Positions 32,291 through 39,523 are shown, counted from the first letter of the stretch. The stretch is 43,617 bases of DNA from Treponema sp. JC4 (GCF_000260795.1 NZ_AJGU01000021.1:1-43617); one strand, 5' to 3'. The notes: a model not told the origin generated them from the letters alone. A program made the numbers and translations.

Positions 32291-33172
32291 ATGTTTTTCT
32301 TAAAACGTAAGTACAAGGATTCAGTTTTTACAGATTTATTCGGAAGCGACCGCGACGGTAAAAAGAATTTTCTTTCGCTCTACAATGCCCTGAGCGGCAA
32401 AAATTACAGCGAAGATGATGTAAGCATAAGGCGAAAGATTATCGACCAGACGCTGTATAAAACCTATAACAATGACGTAAGTTGGGAGATTGACGGCAAA
32501 CTGGTGGTTCTTGTTGAACATCAAAGTACAATCAACGAGAATATGCCCTTTCGTTGTCTGGAATATGTAACACGTATTTATGAAGGAATTGTGCCGCCAA
32601 GAAAACGCTACAATAAAAAGGCATTTAAGCTGCCAAATCCGGATTTTTATGTTGTTTACGTAGGAAAAGACAATTATCCTCAGGAAAAAGTGCTTAAACT
32701 TTCTGATTCATTCTACACAAAAGACAGTTCAAAACTCGACCTTACGGTAACAGTTAAGAACTGCTCAGATTCTCAAAATTTGCCGTTTAAACAAAACTGT
32801 GATATTCTTAAGCAGTATTGCGAGTTCATAGAGATTGTAGAAAAATACTATGACAAGAAAAATCCAAGAGAGTCTTTCAGAAAAGCAATTTATGCGGCAA
32901 TAGATGAAAATATTCTTGTTGATTATCTGGACAGAAAGGCCCGGGAGGTTATAAATATGCTATGTGCAAGATACAGTTATAAAACCGATATTGCCGTTCA
33001 GCGTGAAGAAGCCGCAGAAGATAGGGCTGAAAAAGCTGCCATAAATCTTCTAAAAATGAAGTTAGGCACCGTTGAACAAATCGCGCAGGCTCAGGGACTT
33101 ACTGTCGAAATAGTTCAGGAACTCAAAGCACAGCTGGAAGCAGAAAAAAAAGTAACCAGCCATTCCGTGTGA
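32291..33172 (+). CDS. Rpn/YhgA-like PD-(D/E)XK protein 1
   Basis: This family is annotated as recombination-promoting nuclease or putative transposase; some E. coli members act as toxic anti-phage nucleases. The core reads DVSWEIDGKLVVLVEHQSTI near residues 62-82, with the acidic and Glu-x-Gln positions of the PD-(D/E)XK active site, then MPFRCLEYVTRIYEG. A mid-region PNPDFYVVYVGKDNYP follows. The last ~45 residues (INLLKMKLGTVEQIAQAQG, then LTVEIVQELKAQLEAEKK) form a small helical tail shared with the five other copies. An A8 tract near the end (A7 in copies 4 and 6) shifts the frame and adds VTSHSV. The SD is GAGG. It belongs to the same subfamily as copy 4. Confidence 0.85.
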   Translation: MFFLKRKYKDSVFTDLFGSDRDGKKNFLSLYNALSGKNYSEDDVSIRRKIIDQTLYKTYNNDVSWEIDGKLVVLVEHQSTINENMPFRCLEYVTRIYEGIVPPRKRYNKKAFKLPNPDFYVVYVGKDNYPQEKVLKLSDSFYTKDSSKLDLTVTVKNCSDSQNLPFKQNCDILKQYCEFIEIVEKYYDKKNPRESFRKAIYAAIDENILVDYLDRKAREVINMLCARYSYKTDIAVQREEAAEDRAEKAAINLLKMKLGTVEQIAQAQGLTVEIVQELKAQLEAEKKVTSHSV

Positions 33173-33201
33173 AACAACTGCTTACCTGCTTTCTCATAAG
33201 A

Positions 33202-33236
33202 ACCTCTTACCGGGCTGGTAAGAGGTATTTTTTTTT
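33202..33236 (+). terminator. Terminator of Rpn gene 1
   Basis: ACCTCTTACC / GGTAAGAGGT arms with a 5-nt loop, followed by ATTTTTTTTT. The same terminator follows genes 3, 4 and 6. Confidence 0.92.
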
Positions 33237-33260
33237 GGGGCAAAACTTCAAATACCCAAA

Positions 33261-33338
33261 CGCATTTCGCAGTTCCCTAACGGTCAGTTCCCGCCTTTCA
33301 GGCGGGAACCACTTCGTGCTGCTCAATTCTTGAGCCGG
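33261..33338. repeat. Constant-flank hairpin repeat 1
   Basis: CGCATTTCGCAGTTCCCTAA and CGGTCA flank a 10-bp inner hairpin GTTCCCGCCT ttc AGGCGGGAAC, followed by GCTGCTCAATTCTTGAGCCGG-type sequence (CACTTCGTGCTGCTC, then the small hairpin CTCAA ttc TTGAG). The inner stem differs from the other copies in both arms together. Confidence 0.85.
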
Positions 33339-33364
33339 GGGAATCTTAAAAGTTAACAGTGCCA

Positions 33365-33465
33365 CCCTACCTATTAATAGTCTTTTCCTTGAAATTTCCT
33401 CAAAATTCTCAAACTTTTTTCCAAATCCATTTCCGATTTTTTATAGTCTGCAACTAGTGTATATG
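33365..33465 (+). promoter_or_regulatory. Rpn promoter block 2 (divergent)
   Basis: It starts with the palindrome CTATTAATAG (33371-33380) and AGTCTTTTCC, as before gene 5, and ends in GTGTATATG (-10-like TATATG at 33460-33465). Unlike the other five it lacks TTGTCA at the expected distance. The remaining gap 33339-33364 holds nothing recognised. Confidence 0.5.
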
Positions 33466-33497
33466 TAAGGAAATAATACAAACTACAGGAGGGCATT

Positions 33498-34316
33498 ATG
33501 CCGGAAATTAAACCAATTGAAGAACTAGAATACAGTGACGATTTTATGTTTCATCAGGTGATGAAGGATGATAAAATCTGCATCGGGGTACTTGAACGGC
33601 TTCTCAAAATTAAAATCGACCACATTGAGCGTGTCGAACTCGAAAAACCAATCAAGCCATATTATCAGTCAAAAAGTATAAGGCTTGATGTCTATATAAA
33701 GGACTCAGACCGTGTTTTTGATATAGAAATGCAAACCAAAAATTATGATAACTTGCCATGCAGAGTCAGATACTATCAGTCAATGATAGATGTAAATGCA
33801 CTCTTAAAAGGACAGAAATATGAACAGCTGAATGAAAGTTTTATAATTTTTATTTGTAAAGAGGATCCAATAGGAAGAAACTTTCCTATTTATACCTATC
33901 TGGAAACCTGTCAGGAAGATAAATCTTTACTTCTTAATGACAGAACTCATAAATATTTTTTTAATGCAGAAGCAGCAGACGATGTAAAAGATGTTGAACT
34001 CAGGGCATTTCTGAATTATATTAAAACAGGAACGGCTTCAGATGAATTTACAAATAGAATTGATTCAATTGTTGAAGAAGTAAAACATAATGAGGACGTT
34101 AAGGAGCTTTATTTGTTTGAATCTATTGTAATTCAGGATGCAAAATCGGAAGGCAGAGCTGAAGGTCTTGTTGAAGGCGCCCAGCAGAAAGCCATCGAAA
34201 CGGCAATAAAAATGCTAAAAAAGAATATGGAGCCACAAACAATTGCTGAGTTTGTTGATTTGCCTGTCGAAAAAGTGCAGGAGCTCAAAGCGCAACTAGC
34301 GGCAGATAAGAAATAA
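33498..34316 (+). CDS. Rpn/T_den-type PD-(D/E)XK protein 2
   Basis: Residues 10-30 (YSDDFMFHQVMKDDKICIGV) and the core IRLDVYIKDSDRVFDIEMQ near 72-92 (Asp, then Glu-x-Gln) match the PD-(D/E)XK nuclease family transposase group named from Treponema denticola. Next come LPCRVRYYQSMIDVNALLKG and ESFIIFICKEDPIG, the typical C-half of the fold. The tail (KAIETAIKMLKKNMEPQTIA, then EFVDLPVEKVQELKAQL) is closest to that of copy 3. The active-site residues look intact. The SD is AGGAGGG. It is in the subfamily of copies 3, 5 and 6. Whether it acts as a nuclease in recombination or in phage defence cannot be told here. Confidence 0.87.
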   Translation: MPEIKPIEELEYSDDFMFHQVMKDDKICIGVLERLLKIKIDHIERVELEKPIKPYYQSKSIRLDVYIKDSDRVFDIEMQTKNYDNLPCRVRYYQSMIDVNALLKGQKYEQLNESFIIFICKEDPIGRNFPIYTYLETCQEDKSLLLNDRTHKYFFNAEAADDVKDVELRAFLNYIKTGTASDEFTNRIDSIVEEVKHNEDVKELYLFESIVIQDAKSEGRAEGLVEGAQQKAIETAIKMLKKNMEPQTIAEFVDLPVEKVQELKAQLAADKK

Positions 34317-34360
34317 TTCCTACCTGAAAACAAAAATTACTTAGTACAAACTACAAAAAA

Positions 34361-34416
34361 AGCCCTGTTTCCTTGGCCGGCGGGTAGACTGGCGGGAGGA
34401 AACAGGACTTTTTTTT
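34361..34416 (+). terminator. Terminator of Rpn gene 2
   Basis: CCTGTTTCCT (34363-34372) and AGGAAACAGG (34397-34406) form a 10-bp stem around a GC-rich loop, followed by T8. The sequence is unlike the other Rpn terminators. Confidence 0.88.
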
Positions 34417-34454
34417 AAGTCACAAGAAGCAACTTATAGGATGCAGCCTTGCAA

Positions 34455-34490
34455 CCTTGCCCGAGGAGAGCGGGCAAGGCAGTTTTTTTT
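34455..34490 (+). terminator. Second terminator-like hairpin, carried with the surface-gene relic
   Basis: CCTTGCCCG / CGGGCAAGG with T8. The same layout (GCCTTGC, CCTTCCC hairpin, T6) lies at 39524-39560 beside the intact large gene, so this hairpin was probably copied along with the relic at 34489-34548. Confidence 0.8.
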
Positions 34491-34548
34491 ACTGCAGGGC
34501 GGCGGTTTCTAGGCCGGTTTTGGTTCCGTAGCCTAAGAGGGTTGAGGC
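34489..34548 (-). pseudogene. Relic of the 3' end of a large surface-protein gene
   Basis: Read on the minus strand this stretch encodes about 19 residues, ending LLGYGTKTGLETAALQ and then a stop. The intact gene at 39561 ends VMLGYGTKNGLQTALLY and a stop. Upstream of the relic the match ends and Rpn-array sequence begins (GGCAAAGCAGAAA). It shows that a paralogue of the surface gene once lay here and was mostly deleted or replaced. Confidence 0.82.
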
Positions 34549-34568
34549 CAAAGCAGAAATTACCCAGA

Positions 34569-34645
34569 CGCATTTCACAGTTCCCTATCGGTCAGTACGT
34601 GGCTCCAGCCGCGTACCGCTTCGCGCTGCTCAATTCTTGAGCCGG
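34569..34645. repeat. Constant-flank hairpin repeat 2
   Basis: Same flanks as at 33261; the inner stem is GTACGTGGCT cc AGCCGCGTAC, with one G-T wobble. Nearly identical to copy 3. Confidence 0.85.
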
Positions 34646-34649
34646 CTTC

Positions 34650-34769
34650 TTTTTCCAGTTATCTATTAAACTCTCCTAAGGTATAGTCTTTTCCAAAAAA
34701 TTCATCAAAATTTCCAATCTTTTTTTCAGAATTTTTGTCAAAATCGCAAAGTCAGGGGGAGTGTATATA
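34650..34769 (+). promoter_or_regulatory. Rpn promoter block 3
   Basis: TTGTCA (34735-34740), 23 bp and TATATA (34764-34769), preceded by a conserved A/T-rich block (CCTAAGGTATAGTCTTTTCC and CAAAATTTCCAATCTTTTTT). It is very similar to block 4. Confidence 0.7.
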
Positions 34770-34803
34770 TAGATTGTAAAATCAAATAAAAAAAGGAGAA
34801 AAA

Positions 34804-35724
34804 ATGACTGAGAAAAAAAATCAATCAGAAGAAACCCGAGCAAAAGAAGAAGAAACAGTTCTTACCCCTGAGCAAGAATGGAAACAGGCAAACATCTCTA
34901 ACAACTTTATCTTCTACCAAGTCATGCGGCATAATCCTGATGTCTGCAAGGAACTTTTAGAGATTCTTCTAGAAATGGAAATTGACAGCATCGAAATCAG
35001 AACAGAAGAAACAGTCGAAGTCGATTTTGGAAGCAAATCAATAAGAATGGATGTCTATGCCAAAAACAATAAGCAGGCTTTCAACATTGAAATGCAGACC
35101 GTTAATACAGGCGATCTTCCTGAACGAGCACGTTACTATCAGGGAATTATGGATGTAGACAGTCTGCAGAGTGGTCAGAAATATAAAGCTCTAAAGGATT
35201 CATATGTTATTTTTATTTGTCTCACAGATATCTTCAAAAAAGGACTTCCCGTTTACAGTTTTGAAAACCTTTGCCGTGAAGACACTTCCATTCAGCTAAA
35301 AGACCGTGCAGTAAAATACTTTTTCATTGCAAATAACTGTGCTAAAATATCACGTGACGGAAAGAAATTACTTACAGAAAAGCAGCAGGCTTTTCTGAGC
35401 CTTGTATCTGGAAATGCTCCGTCTAATAAGTTTACAGAAAGAATTGCTGCTCTTGCAGAAGATGCAAAGCATAATTCGCTGTGGAGAAAGCAATATATGG
35501 ATTTGATCAGAGAACTTACAATTAAATATGACAGCGGCAAGGAAGCTGGTATTGCTATCGGACAGGAACAAGGCCGTCAGGAAGGCGCTCAACAGAAAGC
35601 CATTGAAACGGCAATAAAAATGCTAAAAAAGAATAAGGATACACAAGAAATTGCCGAGTTTGTTGATTTACCTGTCGAAAAAGTTCAGGAGCTCAAAGCA
35701 CAGCTGGAAGCAGAAAATAAGTAA
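34804..35724 (+). CDS. Rpn/T_den-type PD-(D/E)XK protein 3
   Basis: The longest of the T_den-like copies (306 aa), because of an extra Glu/Lys-rich N-terminus of ~35 residues (KNQSEETRAKEEETVLTPEQ). The fold then follows: NNFIFYQVMRHNPDVCKELL, the core IRMDVYAKNNKQAFNIEMQ near 80-100 with Asp and Glu-x-Gln, LPERARYYQGIMDVDSLQSG and DSYVIFICLTDIF. The tail (KAIETAIKMLKKNKDTQEIA, EFVDLPVEKVQELKAQLEAE) is almost that of copy 2, although the bodies differ, which suggests tail exchange or gene conversion. The SD is GGAG. It is followed by its own terminator. Confidence 0.87.
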   Translation: MTEKKNQSEETRAKEEETVLTPEQEWKQANISNNFIFYQVMRHNPDVCKELLEILLEMEIDSIEIRTEETVEVDFGSKSIRMDVYAKNNKQAFNIEMQTVNTGDLPERARYYQGIMDVDSLQSGQKYKALKDSYVIFICLTDIFKKGLPVYSFENLCREDTSIQLKDRAVKYFFIANNCAKISRDGKKLLTEKQQAFLSLVSGNAPSNKFTERIAALAEDAKHNSLWRKQYMDLIRELTIKYDSGKEAGIAIGQEQGRQEGAQQKAIETAIKMLKKNKDTQEIAEFVDLPVEKVQELKAQLEAENK

Positions 35725-35765
35725 CTAGCCATTTCGTGTGAAAGGACTGTTTACATACATTCGCA

Positions 35766-35808
35766 TAAGAACCTCTTACCGCTTTGGTAAGAGGTTCTTA
35801 TATTTTTT
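35766..35808 (+). terminator. Terminator of Rpn gene 3
   Basis: TAAGAACCTCTTACC / GGTAAGAGGTTCTTA are perfect 15-bp arms, followed by TATTTTTT. Confidence 0.92.
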
Positions 35809-35832
35809 GGGGCAAAGCTGAGACTTCCCAGA

Positions 35833-35909
35833 CGCATTTCGCAGTTCCCTATCGGTCAGTACGTGGCTCCAGCCGCGTACCGCTTCGCGCTGCTCAATTC
35901 TTGAGCCGG
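35833..35909. repeat. Constant-flank hairpin repeat 3
   Basis: Inner stem GTACGTGGCT cc AGCCGCGTAC between the same flanks as at 34569. Confidence 0.85.
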
Positions 35910-35911
35910 CT

Positions 35912-36033
35912 TCTTTTTCCAGTTATCTATTAAACTCTCCTAAGTTATAGTCTTTTTTAAAAATTCTTTCAAAATTTACAAACTATTTTCCAAAATTTTT
36001 GTCAAAATCGCAAAGTCAGGGGCAGTGTATATA
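35912..36033 (+). promoter_or_regulatory. Rpn promoter block 4
   Basis: TTGTCA (35999-36004), 23 bp, TATATA (36028-36033), with the A/T-rich block before it. The near-identity with block 3 includes AAATCGCAAAGTCAGG. Confidence 0.7.
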
Positions 36034-36067
36034 TAGAGAGTTAAATCAAAAAAGGGGGCCTATTAAT

Positions 36068-37021
36068 ATGGCAGAGACAAAAACATTACCAAATCTAGAA
36101 ACAACAGACATCGAGGAGAAAGCGAAACGCGACTACAAAGATACGCTTTTCCGCTACATCTTCAAAGGAGAGGACGACAGAAGCAAGAGATGGCTTTTAT
36201 CTCTTTACAACGCACTGAACGATTCGAATTACACAGATATTAATGATCTGAAAATCACAACAATCCAGAACGCACTATTCTTAACTATGAAAGATGACCT
36301 GTCATTCCTGATCGATGGGGAGATGAATCTTTTTGAACATCAATCTACAGTAAATCCAAACATGCCACTTCGCGGGCTTATGTATTTTGCAAGGCTTTAT
36401 CAGTCATACTTAGCCGGCAGAAAACAAATGCTTTACGGTAGTAGTCAGGTAAAAATCCCTGCACCTAAATTTGTAGTTTTCTATAACGGCACAACAAATC
36501 AAGAAGACATAATAAAATACCGTCTCTCTGATGCATTTGAAAAGCCGACTACAGAAGGCGAATTTGAATGGACAGCTACAGTTTTAAACGTAAATGCCAA
36601 TCACAATCCTGCACTTCAAAAAAAGTGTAAAGCATTGTATGATTACAGTAACTTCGTTGCTAATGTCCGTAAAAGAATTGCAGACGGACAGGAAAGGGAC
36701 GAAGCGGTAAAAGCCGCTGTTGATGATGCAATTAACAACAAACTTCTGGACGGCTTATTCGAAGAGCAGAAATGGGAGATTATTGGTTTGATGTTAGCCG
36801 AATTTGACCAGGAAATATACGAAAAAACAGTCCGCGAAGAAGGCAGAGCTGAAGGACTAGCGAAAGGCCTTGTTGAAGGTGCCCAGCAGAAGGCCATCGA
36901 AGCTGCCATAAATCTTCTAAAAATGAAGTTAGGCACCGTTGAACAAATCGCACAGGCTCAGGGGCTTACGGTCGAAAAAGTCCAGGAACTCAAAACACAA
37001 CTGGAGGCAGAAAAAAAGTAA
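36068..37021 (+). CDS. Rpn/YhgA-like PD-(D/E)XK protein 4
   Basis: Same subfamily as copy 1. DTLFRYIFKGEDDRSKRWLL near residue 25 is the N-terminal signature; the core DDLSFLIDGEMNLFEHQST near 80-98 has the Asp and Glu-His-Gln of the active site, followed by PNMPLRGLMYFARLYQSYL. A conserved KFVVFYNGTTNQED segment follows. The tail (INLLKMKLGTVEQIAQAQG, LTVEKVQELKTQLEAEKK) matches copies 1 and 6 and ends in an A7 tract directly before the stop. The start at 36068 (MAETK) is chosen because a run of G (SD-like) precedes it; the longer frame would begin inside the promoter. At 317 residues it is normal. Confidence 0.86.
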   Translation: MAETKTLPNLETTDIEEKAKRDYKDTLFRYIFKGEDDRSKRWLLSLYNALNDSNYTDINDLKITTIQNALFLTMKDDLSFLIDGEMNLFEHQSTVNPNMPLRGLMYFARLYQSYLAGRKQMLYGSSQVKIPAPKFVVFYNGTTNQEDIIKYRLSDAFEKPTTEGEFEWTATVLNVNANHNPALQKKCKALYDYSNFVANVRKRIADGQERDEAVKAAVDDAINNKLLDGLFEEQKWEIIGLMLAEFDQEIYEKTVREEGRAEGLAKGLVEGAQQKAIEAAINLLKMKLGTVEQIAQAQGLTVEKVQELKTQLEAEKK

Positions 37022-37067
37022 CCAGCCATTCCGTGTGAAAGGGCTGTTTACCTGCTTTCTCATAAAA

Positions 37068-37102
37068 ACCTCTTACCGGGCTGGTAAGAGGTATTTTTTT
37101 TT
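37068..37102 (+). terminator. Terminator of Rpn gene 4
   Basis: ACCTCTTACC / GGTAAGAGGT arms, loop GGGCT, and a T9 run. Confidence 0.92.
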
Positions 37103-37126
37103 GGGGCAAAGCAGAAAACCCCCAGA

Positions 37127-37205
37127 CGCATTTCGCAGTTCCCTATTGGTCAGTACGCGGCTGTGGAGCCGCGTACCGCTTCGCGCTGCTCAATTCTTGG
37201 GCCGG
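37127..37205. repeat. Constant-flank hairpin repeat 4
   Basis: Inner stem GTACGCGGCT gtgg AGCCGCGTAC is perfect over 10 bp. Compared with copies 2 and 3, the T of the wobble pair is a C, giving a Watson-Crick pair. Confidence 0.85.
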
Positions 37206-37225
37206 GGCTGCTTAAAAGTTAGAAG

Positions 37226-37329
37226 TACTACCTTACCTATTAATAGTCTTTTCTCAAAATTTCTTCAAAATTTCCAAACTTTTTTCTCAAATTTTTGTCA
37301 AAACGCCAAAGTCAGAGGGATATTAACTA
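37226..37329 (+). promoter_or_regulatory. Rpn promoter block 5
   Basis: CTATTAATAG (37237-37246) starts the block; TTGTCA (37295-37300), 23 bp, TAACTA (37324-37329) ends it. Confidence 0.65.
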
Positions 37330-37361
37330 TAAGGAGTTAATATTACAATTTGGAGAAAATT

Positions 37362-38222
37362 ATGACAGAGAGAATAACAACTTATGAAAAAAAGCCGGTG
37401 GACAAACTGACTTTTACCGACGATGGAATGTTTCAGGAAGTTATGCGCAACCCTGAAATCAGTGCAGAACTTGTGGAAAGGCTTCTGCATATAAAAGTTG
37501 GACATGTCGAATATCCAGAACTTGAAAAAACCATTAAGCCCTTTTACACAACGAAGGGAGTTCGTCTTGATGTTTACTTGCAAGATGATGACAAAATTAT
37601 CGATGTAGAACTACAGTGTTACCCTCAGGAAGCATTAGGTAAACGTACACGATATTATCAGTCGATGATAGATATGGACAGTCTTATGAAAGGCCAGGAT
37701 TATCCGGAGTTGAAGGAAAGCTACATTCTTTTCATCTGTAAACAGGATCCTTTCTTCATTGATGAAGAAAATAACATTTCTTATGGTCTTCCATGTTATA
37801 CCTTTCAGAATGTCTGCAAAGAAAATGCCGAAGTAAATTTGAATGACAAAAGTCTAACTGTGATTTATAATGCTAGTGCATACGAAGTAGCAAAGGATGA
37901 AAAGATAAAATCCTTTTTGCACTTTATAAGTACGAACGAACCTGGAAAAGATGATTTTACAAACCGTCTTTCAAGGCTAGTTGAGAAAATCAAAGATAAC
38001 GAAAAATTCAGGACTGATTACGCCGCTATGAATTTACACGATAGAGACATTCAAAGAGCCGCAAAAAAAGAAGGCAAACAAGAAAAAGCTATCGAAGCTG
38101 CAATAAATCTTCTTCAATTAAATAAGCTTTCAGTTGATGAAATCGCGCAAACTCTGGGACTTACTGTCGAAAAAGTTCTTGAACTTAAGGCGCAGATGGA
38201 AGCAGAAACGGCTCAAAAATAA
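37362..38222 (+). CDS. Rpn/T_den-type PD-(D/E)XK protein 5
   Basis: Close relative of copy 6. TFTDDGMFQEVMRNPEISAE near residue 17, the core VRLDVYLQDDDKIIDVELQ near 65-84 (Asp and Glu-x-Gln; Leu replaces Met before the Gln), KRTRYYQSMIDMDSLMKGQD, and ESYILFICKQDPFF are all present. The tail differs from its neighbours (INLLQLNKLSVDEIAQTLG, LTVEKVLELKAQMEAE). The start at 37362 (MTERI) is chosen because GGAG lies six bases upstream; a TTG four codons earlier overlaps that SD. Nearly all of copies 5 and 6 align along their length, so they are a recent tandem duplication. Confidence 0.87.
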   Translation: MTERITTYEKKPVDKLTFTDDGMFQEVMRNPEISAELVERLLHIKVGHVEYPELEKTIKPFYTTKGVRLDVYLQDDDKIIDVELQCYPQEALGKRTRYYQSMIDMDSLMKGQDYPELKESYILFICKQDPFFIDEENNISYGLPCYTFQNVCKENAEVNLNDKSLTVIYNASAYEVAKDEKIKSFLHFISTNEPGKDDFTNRLSRLVEKIKDNEKFRTDYAAMNLHDRDIQRAAKKEGKQEKAIEAAINLLQLNKLSVDEIAQTLGLTVEKVLELKAQMEAETAQK

Positions 38223-38269
38223 GACTTTTAAGAATTAAAATCTAAACCTGCATTTAGAAAATAAAAAAG

Positions 38270-38315
38270 CCCCGATTTTCTGGTCTTTTTAGACGGGAAA
38301 ATCGGGGTTATTTTT
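38270..38315 (+). terminator. Terminator of Rpn gene 5
   Basis: CCCCGATTTTC (38270-38280) and GAAAATCGGGG (38297-38307) form a perfect 11-bp stem, followed by TTATTTTT. Unlike the CTCTTACC terminators. Confidence 0.92.
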
Positions 38316-38339
38316 ATGGCGCAGCTTCACCTTCCCAGG

Positions 38340-38416
38340 CGCATTTCGCAGTTCCCTGACGGTCAGTTACCGCACAAAGTGCGGTAACCGCTTCGCGCTG
38401 CTCAATTCTTGGCGCG
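38340..38416. repeat. Constant-flank hairpin repeat 5
   Basis: Inner stem GTTACCGCAC aaa GTGCGGTAAC is perfect over 10 bp and unrelated in sequence to copies 2-4. The right flank ends CTTGGCGCGG in place of CTTGAGCCGG. Confidence 0.82.
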
Positions 38417-38439
38417 GGGGAAACATCCAATAAAAACAC

Positions 38440-38541
38440 CTGCTATTCTAATATATAGCTTCTCTTAAAATTTTCTTCAAAATTTCCAAACTTTTTTCCA
38501 AATTTTTTGTCAAAACGGCATTGTCTGAGGGAATTTATAGG
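38440..38541 (+). promoter_or_regulatory. Rpn promoter block 6
   Basis: TTGTCA (38507-38512), 23 bp and TATAGG (38536-38541) after an A/T-rich block with CTTCAAAATTTCCAAACTTT. Confidence 0.65.
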
Positions 38542-38582
38542 TATGGAATCTAAATTCCAAAACAAAAAAAAGAGGTACCTTT

Positions 38583-39443
38583 ATGACAGAAAAAACTTAT
38601 CATCAGAAGCCGGTTGACGAGCTTACTTTTACAGACGACGGAATGTTTCAGGCGGTCATGCGAAATCCTGACATTTGCGCTGAACTTGTGGAGCGTCTTT
38701 TACACATCAAGGTGGGACACGTTGAATACCCTGAACTTGAAAAAACAATCAAGCCGTTTTACACAACAAAAGGTGTCAGACTCGATGTATATCTTAAAGA
38801 TAATGACAAAATAATTGATGTAGAAATGCAGTCCTATCCTCAGGATGATCTGGGAAATCGAACCCGCTATTACCAGAGCATGATCGACATGGACAGCCTT
38901 ATGAAAGGGCAGGATTATACGGAGTTGAAAGAAAGCTACGTTCTTTTTATCTGCAAAAACGAACCGTTTTATAAAGACGCCGAAAATAAGAACCCGTATG
39001 GTCTTCCATGCTACACATTCCAGAATACCTGCAAGGAAAGTAATGAAGTTAATTTGAATGACAAAAGCCTTAAGGTGATTTATAATGCAAGTGCATACAA
39101 GCAGGAAAAAGACGAAAAACTCAGAGCATTTCTGCACTTTATAAGTACAAATGAACCAGGCGAAGATGATTTTTCAAAGCGTCTTTCCAAAATTGTTGAA
39201 CAGACAAAGGATAACGAAAAATTCAGGAGTGATTACGCCGCTATGAATTTACATGACCGTGATATAATGAGAGCCGCTAAAAAGGAAGGCCGTGAAGAAG
39301 GCGCCCAGCAGAAAGCCGAAGAAGCAGCAATTAACCTTCTTAAAATGAAAATACTTTCCGACGAACAAATCGCGCAGGCTCAGGGGCTTACAGTCGAAAA
39401 AGTTCAGGAACTCAAAACACAACTGGAGGCAGAAAAAAAGTAA
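38583..39443 (+). CDS. Rpn/T_den-type PD-(D/E)XK protein 6
   Basis: 286 residues. TFTDDGMFQAVMRNPDICAE near 16, core VRLDVYLKDNDKIIDVEMQ near 62-81 with Asp and Glu-x-Gln, NRTRYYQSMIDMDSLMKGQD and ESYVLFICKNEPFY follow the family order. The tail (INLLKMKILSDEQIAQAQG, LTVEKVQELKTQLEAEKK) is the tail type of copies 1 and 4, not of its closest body relative, copy 5. This is the clearest sign that tails move between copies. The SD is GAGG. It converges on the large surface-protein gene. Confidence 0.88.
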   Translation: MTEKTYHQKPVDELTFTDDGMFQAVMRNPDICAELVERLLHIKVGHVEYPELEKTIKPFYTTKGVRLDVYLKDNDKIIDVEMQSYPQDDLGNRTRYYQSMIDMDSLMKGQDYTELKESYVLFICKNEPFYKDAENKNPYGLPCYTFQNTCKESNEVNLNDKSLKVIYNASAYKQEKDEKLRAFLHFISTNEPGEDDFSKRLSKIVEQTKDNEKFRSDYAAMNLHDRDIMRAAKKEGREEGAQQKAEEAAINLLKMKILSDEQIAQAQGLTVEKVQELKTQLEAEKK

Positions 39444-39489
39444 CCAGCCATTCCGTATGAAAGGGCTGGTTACACGCATTCTCATAAGA

Positions 39490-39523
39490 ACCTCTTACCG
39501 GGTTGGTAAGAGGTATTTTTTTT
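39490..39523 (+). terminator. Terminator of Rpn gene 6
   Basis: ACCTCTTACC / GGTAAGAGGT arms around GGGTT, then T8. A second plus-strand hairpin (CCTTCCC / GGGAAGG, then GGGCTTTTTT) lies at 39532-39560, next to the convergent gene's stop. Confidence 0.92.

Noticed and set aside
34449-34640. Plus-strand frame of 63 codons between Rpn genes 2 and 3
   Set aside because: It is made of a terminator, the surface-gene relic and the hairpin repeat, each explained otherwise.
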